Notes: generated by a model not told the origin, from the letters alone. Positions 11,404-23,267 are shown, counted from the stretch's first letter. The stretch is DNA of 64,000 nucleotides from Neurospora crassa OR74A (GCF_000182925.2 NC_026504.1:5146001-5210000), one strand, 5' to 3'. Program-made: numbers and translations.

Positions 11404-11888
11404 TAACAAGGAAGTCATGAAGGAGACAAGAGGGTGAAACAGAAGGAAGTTCGAGTAGGACGAACCAAGCTCAACATGGCATCAGACGTTCGTGTCTTTG
11501 TATTTAACATAAATCTTCAACGCCAATATCTGTGCAAGTGAGATCTTACACCTTGAAGAAACAGCCCCTACCGCAGTCCGTCAATCCAGTCCCATTTCCA
11601 GGCAATGCCGCCCAGATCAGAGCCATAAATAACATAACACCTTACTTCAGCTCGGTCTAAGCAAAACCCTAGGGTTTCCATCGTGACCTTCCCTATGGAT
11701 ATCTCCACCGTTTGCATGGCAATGACATTCGGTCTTGCTTGCGCCTCAGAAACACCGTATTGTAAATCCGAAAGCAGGGCACATCATCTAGAGGTCTTTA
11801 TTTGCAAAGACTTCAACGAGGATTGTGGACTGCACAGCATGGACCAAGTGGTAAAGTGCAAGTGACCACTGCGCGACTGACGATTCTT

Positions 11889-11910
11889 CCCCCCCCCCCC
11901 CCCCCCCCCC
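11889..11910. repeat. C22 homopolymer
   Basis: Uninterrupted run of 22 C. Long C runs are much rarer than A/T runs and this one lies 25 bp from an A28 run. Confidence 0.95.
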
Positions 11911-11935
11911 TTCTCCCTCCTCCTGCAGGAAAGGG

Positions 11936-11963
<28 letters not shown>
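11936..11963. repeat. A28 homopolymer
   Basis: Uninterrupted run of 28 A, about 65 bp from the 3' end of tRNA-Val. Confidence 0.95.
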
Positions 11964-11966
<3 letters not shown>

Positions 11967-12028
11967 GGCCGAGAACATTAGGTCAATAAAAAAACAAAAA
12001 CAATCGCAAAAAAAGAAAGTTTGGTTCA

Positions 12029-12102
12029 TGATCCGACCCAGGCTCGATCTGGGGACCTTCAGTGTGTTAGACTGACGTGATAACCAACTACACCATCGGA
12101 CC
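12029..12102 (-). tRNA. tRNA-Val (AAC)
   Basis: A 74-nt cloverleaf without intron. The acceptor stem is GGTCCGA/TCGGATC with discriminator A, the anticodon stem is TCAGT/ACTGA, and the loop CTAACAC reads AAC. The T arm is CCCAG ATCGAGC CTGGG. A T7 run downstream on the minus strand can act as terminator. All four arms close, so it looks functional. Confidence 0.95.
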
Positions 12103-12601
12103 AGCTGTTGTTATTGATAGAATTACGCTGAAGGTAGGCCCTATATCAGTAGCTTCTATTATGGTTGCGCGAGTCAGTTATTAGCAAAAATCTCGCTGAA
12201 ACCCTGATCAACATCACGATCTCTCCCTGTCAACCTCGACTGCCACCGTAATCGAAAAACCGTACGCTATAGAACACCATCATATCTCTTTCTTGTTGCT
12301 TGAATACTTCCCGTGGTCACTTACCAAGATCCCCCTACGCCACGGATGTGAGAACAGCTCATCCAGATCCTGGCCGTCATCCTCTTCGTTAGATATCAGA
12401 AACCCGCATCATCTGCCCAGACTACTAGTGCTCTCTACCATAAAACATTCATTCACCATTACACTACAAATACTAATTTTTACTAAAAGGAAGCCTTACC
12501 CGCTCGTCCACATCTTTCTGTCTCATAACTAGGTAATTCCCTTCGCCCATCACGTCCAGCTGCCCACCCACACTGCTGCCTCATTCTTCCATTTCCACCG
12601 C
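12103..12601. other. intergenic between tRNA-Val and Glo3, no gene seen
   Basis: Holds the 5' flank of tRNA-Val and the 3' flank of the Glo3 gene. No gene-like frame. Confidence 0.55.
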
Positions 12602-14415
12602 TCAGCTCCCAAGATAAGCCCTGATAGCACCCTGCAACCTCCCGGCACCCTCACCCACCATCTGCGTAAGGTTCTCCAGATCATCGCTGGCAGTGATGCC
12701 AAACTTGCGAATGAAGTCCTTGGCGGCAGACTCGAGGTCGCCGTAGTCTTCGGCGGGCGCGTCGTCCTCGGGACGACCAAAGTAGGCATTGGAAGAGATG
12801 GCCTGGGCACCCTCGAAGCCTTGTAGACGGGCCTTGGTCTCGGCCTTGACCGAGGGGTCGTAGTTGCCCTTGTTGAAAAACTCGTCCGAAGAGATGGCCT
12901 TTTGGTTGGCGAACTTGTTGCGGGCGTATTGTTCTTCGTCGGCTGTTTCGTATCGATGTTGGTTAGTATTGCGTAAGAAAAAGAAAAAAAAAGAAAGGGA
13001 AAGGAGGGAAAAAAAAAACATACCCTCACTAGCCTTAATAGGCCCAACACTTCCAAACCCACCCGCATTCTTCTTCGCCGCCGCCGCTCCTCCCGCGCCC
13101 GCCGCAGCACCAGCACCACCGGGCTTGCCCACCATACCGAAACCCAGCTTCCTGACACCCATACCTAGCCTCTCCACCTCAGCAGCCGACTTCTCCTGCG
13201 CCGCCGACCGCGAACTGGAGGAGCTGACTGGCGCCGCAGCAGGGGTGATGATATTATTGGTCTTGGTCTCGGCCTTCTTCGCCGCCTTCTCCTCCTCCGC
13301 CTCGGGATCGTAACCCAGCTTCTCGATGCGCTCCGCCTCCTCCTTGGCCTTCTTCTCCGCCTCGTCGAAATCGATCAGGTCCGCCGAAATCTTCTTGACG
13401 CCCAGCTTAGCCGCGGGCTTCTTGGCGCCTAGGATGCCGCCGCCCACCTTGCGCGGGCCGCCGGTGGTGCTGCTGCCGGGGGTGGTTTTCCTTAGGGCCG
13501 CGGAGGTGGTGATGCGGCTGGCGGCGGGGGCGGGAGTGGGAGCATCGGAATCGGTCTTGGAGAGCGGCGAGGAAGTGCGCTGGATGTCCTTGCCGTTGCC
13601 GAGGAGCGGGGAGGCGGTGCGGCCGATGACGGGGGGTGTGGAAGTGCGGGAAATGGGTGGCGTGGGCTTCTTGATGGCGGGCTTGTCCCACGAGGAAAAG
13701 AAGTCGTCGTCGGGCTCGCCGGCCGGGGTGTTGCTGCTTGTGGCATCGTCACCGTCGGTGATGACAACTTCTTCGGGGTATCTGGGTGGGAGGTAAACAG
13801 CGCGTCAGCATTGCATTTCATGTAACGTGGAATAAAACAGGTTTGTGTAAATGAGGGGTAGGGGCATTGCATACTCGCGGGCGTCCCTAGCAGCCCTCTT
13901 CTTGAGCTCCTCCTTGTACTTGGTCGCGGCAGCAGATTGGTACTTGGTCTTGGGGTCCTTGCTGTTCAAGGCGGCGGAACCACCGTTTTGCTGAAAGAAC
14001 TTGGTTGCCGACTCATTGCCGCCCACCTTCATGATCCGTAGCTGGTCCCATTGCCATTCTGTACAAGAACAAGGTTCGCGTTAGCGGGCGAGGTGTCGCG
14101 TCGTGGAGTAAAGATCGAGAGGGCACATACGGTCGAGGTTAGTAGACCGCACAAAGGAAATGTGAACGCCGAGGTTGCGGTGGTTGGCCGAGCAATCGAG
14201 GCAGAGGTAGATGCCAAAGGGGACCGAGGTCCATGTTGGGTTCTTTTGGCCGCAGTCGAAGCAGATCTGTTGTTCGCGGGAAGGGAGGCAGCAGTTAGCT
14301 TTCTGGATGTCTAGGGTCGATCGCTGCTCGCGTGGGCACATACCTTGTTGGCTGGCTTCGCCTTGAGCTTCTCAAAAAGCTTGAGCGACTGCTGCTTTGT
14401 CGCGAGACCGCTCAT
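12602..14415 (-). CDS. glo3: ArfGAP of the Glo3/ArfGAP2-3 type
   Basis: Five exons: 14415-14344, 14266-14131, 14058-13875, 13781-13024 and 12942-12602, giving 496 aa; every intron is 72-93 nt. It activates GTP hydrolysis by Arf1 on COPI vesicles, so it should act in Golgi-to-ER transport. The ArfGAP zinc finger is complete: Cys26, Cys29, Cys46 and Cys49 (C-x2-C-x16-C-x2-C), with the arginine finger in HRNLG (Arg54) and [11 protein letters not shown] after it. The middle is Ser/Pro/Ala-rich with a charged coiled stretch. The C-terminus has the Glo3 motif: AISSDEFF, then [14 protein letters not shown]. This motif separates Glo3 from Gcs1-type ArfGAPs. It is divergent from tim21 across a 690-bp spacer. 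The fourth intron happens to be open in frame, so retention would add 27 residues. Confidence 0.93.
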
Positions 14416-15105
14416 CTTGTCGGTCGGCAGTCCGGTGATGGTTCGGATTAGGTATGTCTGTCCTTTGCCAGGGTTGTGATGTGTCACTAGATCTCGACTG
14501 TCGTTGTTGATGACCCCTTTGCTCGGTTAGGTTGTCAGGGTCGGTAGGTCGGTGCTGCCGTCAGGGGGGGGAAGGTGAAAAAGGGGGCAGAAGAGGGAGA
14601 GAAGTCAAACAAGGCGGCGCTGTAGGTTTTCGGGCTTGTTACAAGTTGTCAATCTTTCAAGTGTTGTCATTCGCTCGCAGTTAATTCAGGAGACGGGGGG
14701 GGAGCCCCAGCGGAGAGAGCCGGGCTGCCTGGCAACCTACCTACGTACCTGTATGGTATTGGAACGTCCACTGGAACGTTGGGCCACATTTCTTTGTGTT
14801 CCCCAGCCAAGAATCAGACGCTTCCACTTGCTCATGGAGGTTCGCCCTTCCATGTGGCATCTTGGCGCCTTGGCACACAGTCCCGTCTCTACCTAGTGGA
14901 GCGCAACACGAACCCGACTCCACCCCTCGCCGGACGGACCTCCTCTGCCGGGAAAGATGCCGTGCCGGCAAACGGTTCCAAAGCTTCATCCAACCGCAGC
15001 TCATCACAGCTTCGTTCGGACCTCTCATTCTCATTGAAGCTCTCATAACAATCGCAAACGGCTGAAACATTGCCGTTGAAATATGGGTGTTGTGTTGAAG
15101 CCTCC
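14416..15105. promoter_or_regulatory. divergent promoter region of glo3 and tim21
   Basis: A 690-bp spacer between two start codons facing away from each other, both of housekeeping genes. It has short G runs and a CCTACCTACGTACC motif. No individual site can be assigned. Confidence 0.45.
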
Positions 15106-16018
15106 ATGATGAAAATGCTCACAGGTACTTCGGCGGGTGTGAGGCTTCTTCTGAGCCCCGCCGTGGTCCGTCAACAAGCAACCATTACCACAGCAGCTTC
15201 GAGAGCTCTTCCTCCGACAGCAGCTAGCGTCATTCTCGTCTCATCGCGCCGGCAATATGCGACTACGCAAGAAAGTTCCAAGAGGAGATCCGTAACGCCC
15301 TTCAATGATGATGGCCATGTGCCCTGGACTCGGCTCTCCACCGGTGAAAAAGCCGGGCGCGCCGTCCAGCAAACGTTCAACTTTGGTCTGGTGATTTTGG
15401 GTGTGGTTTTGACCGTACGCTTTCTTCTTCCCAATTCATCGCTCACTCCGGTGTGTTGTGTGTAGTACTAACTCTACCACACAGGGAGGAATTGCCTACC
15501 TACTCTTCACCGACGTGTTCTCCCCAGAGTCCAAAACCGCCTACTTCAACCGAGCCGTTGACCGGATCCGTGCCGACCCTCGCTGCGTCGCCCTTCTTTC
15601 GCCCGGCGACCCAAAGAAGATTGCTGCTCACGGCGAAGAGACACACAACAAGTGGCGCCGGGCGCGGCCGATCGCGGCAACGGTCGAGAAGGATAATAGG
15701 GGTGTGGAGCATCTAAAGATGCATTTCCATGTTCGTTTTACTTCTTCTTCTTCTTTTTCTTTCCCCTGTTTTGTTAAAAATTTGTTGTGATGATGGGGCT
15801 AACACCAAGAAAAACAGGTCGAAGGACCAAGAGGTTCTGGTGTCGTCGGGCTGCATCTGACCAAGCAACCAGGTCACTGGGAGCATGAGTACCAGACCTT
15901 TTACGTGGATGTGAGGGGACATCAGAGAATTTACTTGGAGAATAAGGAGGCAGAAGTGGCGGCTGCTAAGAAGGGTGGCAACAAGGAGTTCAAGTTCTTG
16001 GGTGTCAAGTGGAACTGA
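15106..16018 (+). CDS. tim21: Tim21, mitochondrial inner-membrane translocase subunit
   Basis: Exons 15106-15414, 15485-15730 and 15818-16018, all phase 0, give 251 aa. Intron 1 has a perfect TACTAAC branch site, intron 2 a GCTAAC. Tim21 is the TIM23-complex subunit that touches the TOM complex and couples import to respiratory-chain supercomplexes. The N-terminus is rich in Arg, Ser and Ala and lacks acidic residues, as expected of a mitochondrial presequence. One membrane segment (FGLVILGVVLTGGIAYLLF) is split by intron 1. The intermembrane-space domain follows (VFSPESKTAYFNRAVDRI and, near the end, GHWEHEYQTFYVDVRG). Three nearby ATGs (15106, 15109, 15115) could start it; the first is given. 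It is convergent with the BTB-bromodomain gene. Confidence 0.93.
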
Positions 16019-16873
16019 AAGGCTTCCATTCGCTTGTATGAATATTGTTCAAGGCTGCTGGTCATTGTTGCAATGATGAACGGCGATGCAGTGAAATATG
16101 GGTTTGCCGGTTAGTCTTGTTTCTTTCAATGAGTATGTTTGTTATCTTCGGTGTGTCATTATGATGCGTCATGGAGGCTTAGCATCGCACGTTGGATATG
16201 AGAACAAGTCTGCAAATTGGAATTAGAGTGCTTTCATTATATGTCCTCATCGTTGGTACGGATACCAAGACCGCAGTTGCTTGTACTCTGTCATGCCCTT
16301 CTCTTTTCCTGAAAATCAAATCAGAGAGCTTCCTGAATGACCCTAAACTGTTGCAGTGCTATTCCATCGCCTTTCAAGTCTTTCTTCAACAAGACCAGCC
16401 ACCAATCCTTAGATATGATCAGAGTGATATTCAAATACAATAATAACCCTTCCTGTCTCGCCGCTCTGGCATGCTTGCGGACAAAAAATGACCTAAGCGC
16501 CGCCCATCATAAACAAGCCCAAACGCCGCCGGGTTAATGATGACCAAGGAGACACCAATAATGCTACACCAGAAAACCAATCACCGTTTCCTTTTCGCTT
16601 CGTGAACACCACCTTTTTCCTTTCGCCCTTTTCCCCTTTTCGATGAGTGGCTGTTACGCCCAGCCAACCAGCGACTTTGTTTCTTGTCGCTATCGTGGGC
16701 AAACTCTTGGTTGTATCGGAATCGATCCGATCGAGATGACGATGGCATTCGTATCCATGCAGACACCATCCAACCGAGAGATTACTGTCGGCTTTTTCTC
16801 AACAGCTTCCTCCGCAACCATGACATATCTGGCCGTTTGGGCCTTGGTGAATAAGTCCATTTGGACAGAGCGA
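16019..16873. other. intergenic between convergent genes
   Basis: About 0.85 kb holding the 3' ends of tim21 and the BTB-bromodomain gene. No gene seen. Confidence 0.6.
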
Positions 16874-18582
16874 CTAGTTAGATCCCTCTTGGCCCTCCAT
16901 CTTGGCAATCCACTTGGACATCTGCGAGTACTTGTCCTCGAATGTTTTCTGGAGCCTCTCGCAGGCCTGCCACATGGGGTCCTTCTTGGCCCAGTACGTG
17001 TAGCAGTTGTTGAAAATCTGGTTCATGTCGGCGAGGAATTCGTTTTCGTCGGCATACTCGTTGCGGTCCATCTTGGCCCTCATTGTTTGCAGGTCCATGG
17101 GCTTGGCCACCTTTTCGAAGTAGTCAGGCACACCGTCGGATTCGGGGTTAACGGGATCGCGAAAGGGGCCAACAAGACGGGTCCAGAAGCCTGTGAGCAG
17201 AGCAGAGTCAGTAAATATGGCCATGTTGCTAAGGCGTCAAAGGACATGGAAGAGATAATTACCTGGTCCGCTGAGCATCCTTGTAAGGAGATCGTCGCAG
17301 AACGCCAGTTTCTTGGAGGTGGTAAGTTCAACCTCCCCATTAGCCACGTTGTACTTCCTCTTCTGACCGGTCTTTGGACCAGTAGTGCTGGGCCGACCGG
17401 GTCCCTTGCGGCCGTTAGGCGTAGCCTTAGCACCGTTTGTGGGGCCAGCGTCGGAGTACCTGGCCCTCTTAGCAGGACGGGCCTGCTCGCCATCACAATT
17501 AGCGACGGCATCGTGCCAGCCTTGGTGGGCAGAGTTAACAACGCCCTGAGATACGGGCGAAGAGGGGGTTGCTGCCGGGGCCGGGGTCGCATCCAGCGAG
17601 CTCATGGCCACCACTAGCTCACTCAGAACTTCTTGGGGCAGCGCCTTGGCAAACTCTGCCCGATCCTCAGAGGCCCGCATGTAATCGGCCGCCCAGGAAA
17701 GCAGGAGCTTCCGGATGGATGATCCCTCGGGGGTTTCTTCCCACACCTGAACAAGAAGAGCGGTGGCAGGGATCGAGTTTGTGATTCGGCGGTACTCGAT
17801 CATGGCATCGATCGTGGCGTCGCAGAGGCCGTCAATGCCCAAGCTGTGACCGAGCTTCCAAATGCCGATGAGAACCTCGTAGTCGGGAGGTGTGTCAGGA
17901 TAAACCTGGCCTGTGTAAAGATAGTGCTGGGTGTAACCGAAGACATCGACCGAGGCATCGCGGAGCTCGACTACATCCTCGACCGACTCGTTGTTCGCCG
18001 CCTTTTCTCTGAAATAGCGCCTGTAGTAGGAAGACTTTGCACAGAGAAAGTCCTTCTGGATGCCGAAAGGCATGCCCTCGGGGCCGACCATGATGATAAC
18101 AAAAAGAGCGTGTGGTTGACTGAAGCCAAGATGAGTGTTAGTGTCCGCTTCGCGTTGGGTCTGCGTTGCATGAACTTACAGCCATGAGAATGGAAGCTCG
18201 TGGAAAGATTCGACTGGCGAACGGGGTGCTTCTTGTTTCACAGCTTCGACGGTGCCAGCTGCCTCGTTGTCGGCTTCTGTCATGGCCTTATCGTTATGGT
18301 CATCGTGTGTCTCGTTGATTTTTGCGTCGCTATCGACGCCGTTCACATCGTCGGATGTGACATTGAGGGCGCGATTTATTCCTGAGATATTCTCTAGACA
18401 TGAAAGTCAGAATTCGGAGCTGGGAAACCAAGGACGATGTTTTGTGATCGACCAAAATGAGACACGGACCTAACATGGCGGCCGATGCAGGACGAGGCAG
18501 TGAGCTTGGAGATGGGGTAAGACTTACCAAGAACAGATCTAGCAAGATCTTGACAGGCGGTAGGCGAGGCACTCATGTCCAT
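16874..18582 (-). CDS. BTB/POZ-bromodomain protein with AT-hook-like motif
   Basis: Exons 18582-18528, 18381-18180, 18119-17263 and 17190-16874 give 476 aa; phases agree at every junction. The start MDMSASPTACQDLARSVLG is followed by an acidic region. A BTB/POZ domain occupies about residues 88-190 (MPFGIQKDFLCAKSSYYRRY, then VFGYTQHYLYTGQVYPD), normally a dimerisation or cullin-adaptor module. A basic stretch with GRKGPGRPS resembles an AT-hook. A bromodomain fills about 373-465: PDYFEKVAKPMDLQTM is the ZA-loop signature and the acetyl-lysine-binding Asn is in IFNNCYTYW. Acetyl-histone reading in the nucleus is therefore likely; the partner and target are unknown. Intron 1 is 146 nt and has more than one possible acceptor, so the extreme N-terminus is the least certain part. 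Confidence 0.87.
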
Positions 18583-20051
18583 CGAATTCCCCTGAAGAGA
18601 GGAAGTTGTAGGTCTTATTTCAACTCGAAGAGGGGAAGTGTCCGCAAGTCGGACGGTGAAAGATGGAGACCAGGCCTGAGCAAGGGCGAGGTCCCTCTCA
18701 AATGATGGACGGGCAGGGTGCGTGGATTGGGTATGGATGAGCCCGGGGCATTTGCGTGTCAATGCTTGATGTCCCGAGTTCGTATTGGGATGATGGGTGA
18801 TGAAGGGGAAAGGGTGGAATGGGACTTTAAGTAGTCGAAAGTTGATCAAGTGAATATGTAGGTAAGAGCGCGGACCTGAGCTTGAACCTGAAGCTCCCGC
18901 AGAACCAAGCCAAGTGAAGGCTCAGTGTTGTGTTGTAGGCCACCACATTGGCCAATTGTGTCTCGTGTTTTGGCCCCACCCAGAGTATTGGTCAGTGCTT
19001 TCCGGGCTCCCTTTGCTCATCATCTCGTGGTGCACAGGCCACAATGTCCTGCCAACCGCTCCCAATTGGGCGACAGCCTTTGAACCTCGACCGATTCCGT
19101 CACTTCACCCGCCGGCTGTACTGTATCGCCCATTCCACTTCACCTTCAACTTCACCTCTCCTTCTTCCCGCTCACCTCTCTTTCTTCCACTGTCATTTCG
19201 TTCCTTCGTTTGTCTACTACATACATAGTGTAGCCCCTTGTTTTTCTTCATTTCCTCTTCACTTTCGTCCTTCAATCCCGCAAATTACTCGAGCACTTCA
19301 TGCTGGCCAAACAAAGCCCACGCTCGTGCAATGACGCAGCACAGGCAACAGTGTCCCGCCCCGCAGTGCTCCCTTCTTCTCGCGATTCTCCCTTCTACAC
19401 TCCCTCCGCCAACACCGACTCTAATCTACTATTCTGTTCATTCTATGAGGATATCAGGGCCCTATTCACCACAAACTAAGAAACATTAACTCTTCTTGAG
19501 CATGCAGGCTGACTCATCCATATTGCAGAACACTTGCCGCTTTGTGAGGTGACAGGTACCCCCCAAATCGGTGAACAGTCGCTCAGTAAAGGGGGACTTC
19601 GTCTCTCAACCCCAAGATCACCATAGACGGACGCGTCTTCCACCAATATTAAAAGGAAAACTCCATTTGGTCTGAGACAGGACTAACGCATTTCGCCATG
19701 AGTCAGGTCAGCAATCCGTGTCCAACCACTTCACCTCTTTCTCGTTTCGCCGAGTATTGCGTCACCAAGCATCGGCGCCATCACCGCACAACTCCGGACA
19801 CGCTCAATTTATCGTTCCATCAACTCATCGCAACCGGCTGTCTATTCTCATTTACTCCCCTTCTCAAACTTCGCCGAGAGCTGTTACTGCATCAGCAAGC
19901 CCGCGCAAAATGTCAGCCTCGGTGCTCCACATCAACCTCCCACGCATCACCACTCAAACTTCAGTATCACCACTTCCGTTGGACATCGAACGACCCAAAC
20001 ACTGTGATTCAAAAGCCAGCCTCCAAGACGATGACTCAACAACAAGTTCAA
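18583..20051. other. intergenic upstream of the BTB-bromodomain gene and tRNA-Ala pair
   Basis: Holds the promoter of the minus-strand BTB-bromodomain gene. It is pyrimidine-rich from about 19140 to 19460. A long plus-strand frame from 19698 runs straight through both tRNA genes and is therefore not accepted. Confidence 0.55.
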
Positions 20052-20136
20052 GGGCGTGTGGCTCAGTTGGTAGAGCGTTCGCTTAGCATGTTCCTGAGCA
20101 TGCGAAAGGTCCTGGGTTCGATTCCCAGCTCGTCCA
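20052..20136 (+). tRNA. tRNA-Ala (AGC), copy 1, with 12-nt intron
   Basis: An 85-nt gene. The anticodon loop TTAGCAT reads AGC and is interrupted after position 37 by the 12-nt intron TGTTCCTGAGCA, the normal site for eukaryotic tRNA introns. The acceptor stem GGGCGTG/CTCGTCC has the G3-U70 pair that identifies tRNA-Ala. No T4 or longer run lies between this gene and copy 2, 29 bp away. Confidence 0.95.
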
Positions 20137-20165
20137 CTTCTCAATTATCTTCATCTCCACTTTCC

Positions 20166-20250
20166 GGGCGTGTGGCTCAGTTGGTAGAGCGTTCGCTTAG
20201 CATACTCCCCTGTATGCGAAAGGTCCTGGGTTCGATTCCCAGCTCGTCCA
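20166..20250 (+). tRNA. tRNA-Ala (AGC), copy 2, with 12-nt intron
   Basis: The mature part is identical to copy 1, including the G3-U70 pair. The intron is the same length but differs in sequence (TACTCCCCTGTA). A T5 run at 20280-20284 downstream is the first plausible pol III terminator for both copies. Confidence 0.95.
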
Positions 20251-23125
20251 AAACCGGTCATGAGATGATTTGGGGTTCATTTTTCGTGGTGTTTCTTGAC
20301 TTGCTTTTTGTTTACTTGTCGGTGCGCGCCAACCTTCTCCTCCTGAAGGGACAATTCATCATTTTCTTTTTCGCGATCTTTTTGCGGAGATTGGTGTGAG
20401 TACTTCATGATGCATTACTTCAACACGCTGTTAGTTCGCCTGCAGTGCATGATGAACCTTTTTATGCTCCTCGATATAACGAACGCTGGGCTGGTGTCCA
20501 GAGTTTGGGAACATGTCAACGAACGGGTTCATATGAGTTGAACTTCGCATAGCCGCTCAGGTCGAGACCACAAATCCTTTCAGGCCTATCACTCTGTACT
20601 TGATCTATGAGCTCATTTTCACGGATCGTCATAAATGACACACTTGCTGCAGCAGGACAATTTCTCTGCGCAAGTACTTTCGAGCACCTTATTACAGTCC
20701 ACACAGGTTTTCGTCAAGAGCATTTAGCAGCTATTACAGACGAGGGAAAGGAACTTCCCATTACATTGTCACACAATCTCCCCTGAGCTTGCTGAATGAC
20801 ATGTCCTACTTCTTCATCCGTGTTGCTACTTTCTCATCCCATCACTCATACGCTCGTCGGTTTCCAGCGACTTCCTTACCGGCCATACGAATGCACCAAG
20901 GAGACAGGAAGGCATTTGCTCAGTACCCTGAACATATGTAAAGCTCCTACGATTCCTTGGTCGGCAATTACACACGTGAAAACTATGACCATGAATAAAC
21001 CTGTTGCTCAAGCATTAATAAAGACAGGCACCTCCGACCAAGGTATCGCTCGTCATGCCTGAAACCAACACCTCACCCTTCGAATTGCTCACGGCACATG
21101 CATCCATAAGCTTCTTCGCGGCATATGCTAGCACTGGGAAGTGCCCGTTTTCGAAGACTTTGCCCCAGCTAATGCAGCACTTGACGCTGGTAACGTCGCA
21201 GCAGCTTGTTGATCAGCGTCCTGCAAACGGAGATGAGGGATCGGTGGAAGTTACTGCAATGGGGTGGGCAGGGCGCTGCCTCCGCGCATGATAAGCGGCT
21301 TGCTGGACGGCGCATCGAAATTGACCGAGCGCTTGGTGAAGGTTGGGACTCGCCCGTACCTGGTTACGTTGGGGGAGATTAGTGAAGTTCATCTCGTAGA
21401 GGCAAGTGGGTGGGTAGGATGATACAAGGCTTGACGGCGGTGAGACAACGGGATGGCAGACGGGAGACGACTTATCAGGTGAAAGTGTCGTTGGCAAACT
21501 CAGTCTGCTGGATGACTATGAGGCCTTCCTCGGGGAGCTGGAGCGGAGAGTGGCGAAGCCGATACAATGACAGCGAGGAAGGCGCGGAAGGTGGGACACT
21601 GGTTGGAGAGTGGGTTGATGGCGGTTTATGAACAAGTGTTCTGCTCTTCTGTCTACTTTTACTCCCAGTTTCACGAGCTGCAGCCTCCATTGAGAGGGTC
21701 TATTCAATCGTACTGGTTCGAGATGGTTGAAGAGATGAATGGAAAGGCGAGTGATAGGCTTGGTGGTGATTGTTTTCGCAATTATCCAAGCAGCATGTGG
21801 TGGTGGTGGTGCTGCTGCTGCTAATGTTAAGGTATTTTGGCATGGAAACAATAGGACATCGCCGGCCATTTTGTACCCAATTTCTCAACTTCGCTCACGA
21901 TCTCCATGGTCTCGACTCGGGTCGTTGGCTTCATATCATAAGCATTCTCATCTCGAGCCTGGCAACATCCGCATCACCATTTACCCGTTCCTAACTCACC
22001 CTGCCTCACTTGACAAATATCAACTCTGCTTCCAGACTTCCCTCCGTTAGGAGCGTTGCAATACCCCATCCAAGTCATTTGTGCTATGCCACTGGTCAAT
22101 GATATTCACATCGCCAACTGCACTACACTAATCGGCGCGCCAACATCGACTCGGGCCGGTCGTGGACATTCTGGTCAGGCCGCCAGACGGTCATCGCCTC
22201 GTACGGGTCCTTCGCTACAGGCAGGATCCTCTGCATGGATGACGAAGTCTAACCCTTAACTTAAGGCAGACAAGCTTTTCACGGCTGTGACTGAGTTGTA
22301 TTGGCTTGTATCGAAGCGTCGGCCGGTTTCAGGTTAAGCGCAACTTCATGTCCACTACGTCTGGTCACTGAACCGCGCATTTAGAACCAAGAAGAAAAGA
22401 ACCTTTTCGCAGGCTACTAGGCAATGAACGGGGACACTATTTACTATTCGGATCCCATGCAAAAAGAGCCTTTTTGGGGGGACGAGGTCCCTTTGGTTGT
22501 CAACTTCGACGATATTACAACAACGGGCGGGCAGGGCTTTCTCTCGCTCGCTTAGAGAGGACGTTACTCTTCTAGGCGTTTGGAACCAACTGCCCGCTGT
22601 AGTGTAGAATAGATAGGTAGCGTCAGCGTCAAGCGGCGGGTGTACTGAGATTTCGAACGGCAGGCACGTAGTAGGATTGTTACAGAGCTATCGACTACTC
22701 GAAATGAACTAAACAATAAAGTAGTCGAGGCTTGATGCTAAGAATCCATGTATGAGCGAACGGCTGGACTGTGGTCAAAAGACAGTACAGGTGGCCTCTT
22801 CTACGAACCAATATGGCAGAGGACCAGATGTTAACGAAGAAACCCATCCTTGATGCAGCATGTAGGCGGAAAACGAAGTCGTCGTCAAAATCGTTACATG
22901 TGAGATGAACTTACCGTGGGAACAGAATAGACGTAGTCGTTGTTAGCGTTAGTCTTATAACGTAACTTCCTTCGTAAACCGCCGCCCCTCATCTCTGCCG
23001 CCGAACAAATTGCCTTGGAAAAGAAATAAAGAAAAAGAAACGGAAAAAAGACAAGCAAGATAGCCGTTGGAAGAAAAGTGAGATCCAAGGAAAAAGGAAA
23101 AGAATAAAAAAAAAAAAAAAAAAAA
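20251..23125. other. intergenic, with possible decayed coding traces at about 21050-21830
   Basis: No intact gene. On the plus strand between about 21050 and 21830 several short frames in different phases read like protein, for example WKLLQWGGQGAASAHDKRL at about 21246 and LLDDYEAFLGELERRVAKP at about 21510, but I could not join them by convincing splice sites. The rest shows nothing recognisable. Confidence 0.4.
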
Positions 23126-23126
23126 A
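23106..23126. repeat. A21 tract (terminator side of 5S copy 3)
   Basis: A 21-A run on the plus strand, read as T21 on the minus strand directly after 5S copy 3, so it doubles as a very long pol III terminator. Confidence 0.9.
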
Positions 23127-23244
23127 CATACAACACCAGGGATTCGCTGGTCGTCACCGACCCAACTACTAGTCTGGCCCTCACTGGCTTATCTATGGGA
23201 GAGCGGACGGGATCCCGAGTTTTCCAGTGGGTATGGTCGTATGT
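23126..23244 (-). rRNA. 5S ribosomal RNA (copy 3)
   Basis: A 119-nt gene on the minus strand, start ACATACG at 23244 and end TGTATGT at 23126, same sequence type as copy 2. The T21 run that follows is an unusually long terminator. TATAAT lies exactly at -29. Looks functional. Confidence 0.96.
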
Positions 23245-23267
23245 ATTTGGTAGCTGGGGAAAAATGC

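Larger units (their letters stand above)
11404..12028. other. intergenic between convergent genes, with C22 and A28 tracts
   Basis: Contains the 3' flank of the DUF7580-type gene and two homopolymers near tRNA-Val. No coding frame is convincing. A minus-strand T7 at about 12008-12014 probably terminates the tRNA. Confidence 0.55.

Noticed and set aside
19698-20399. A 233-codon plus-strand open frame
   Set aside because: It runs through both tRNA-Ala genes and owes part of its length to their repeated sequence; no protein family features.
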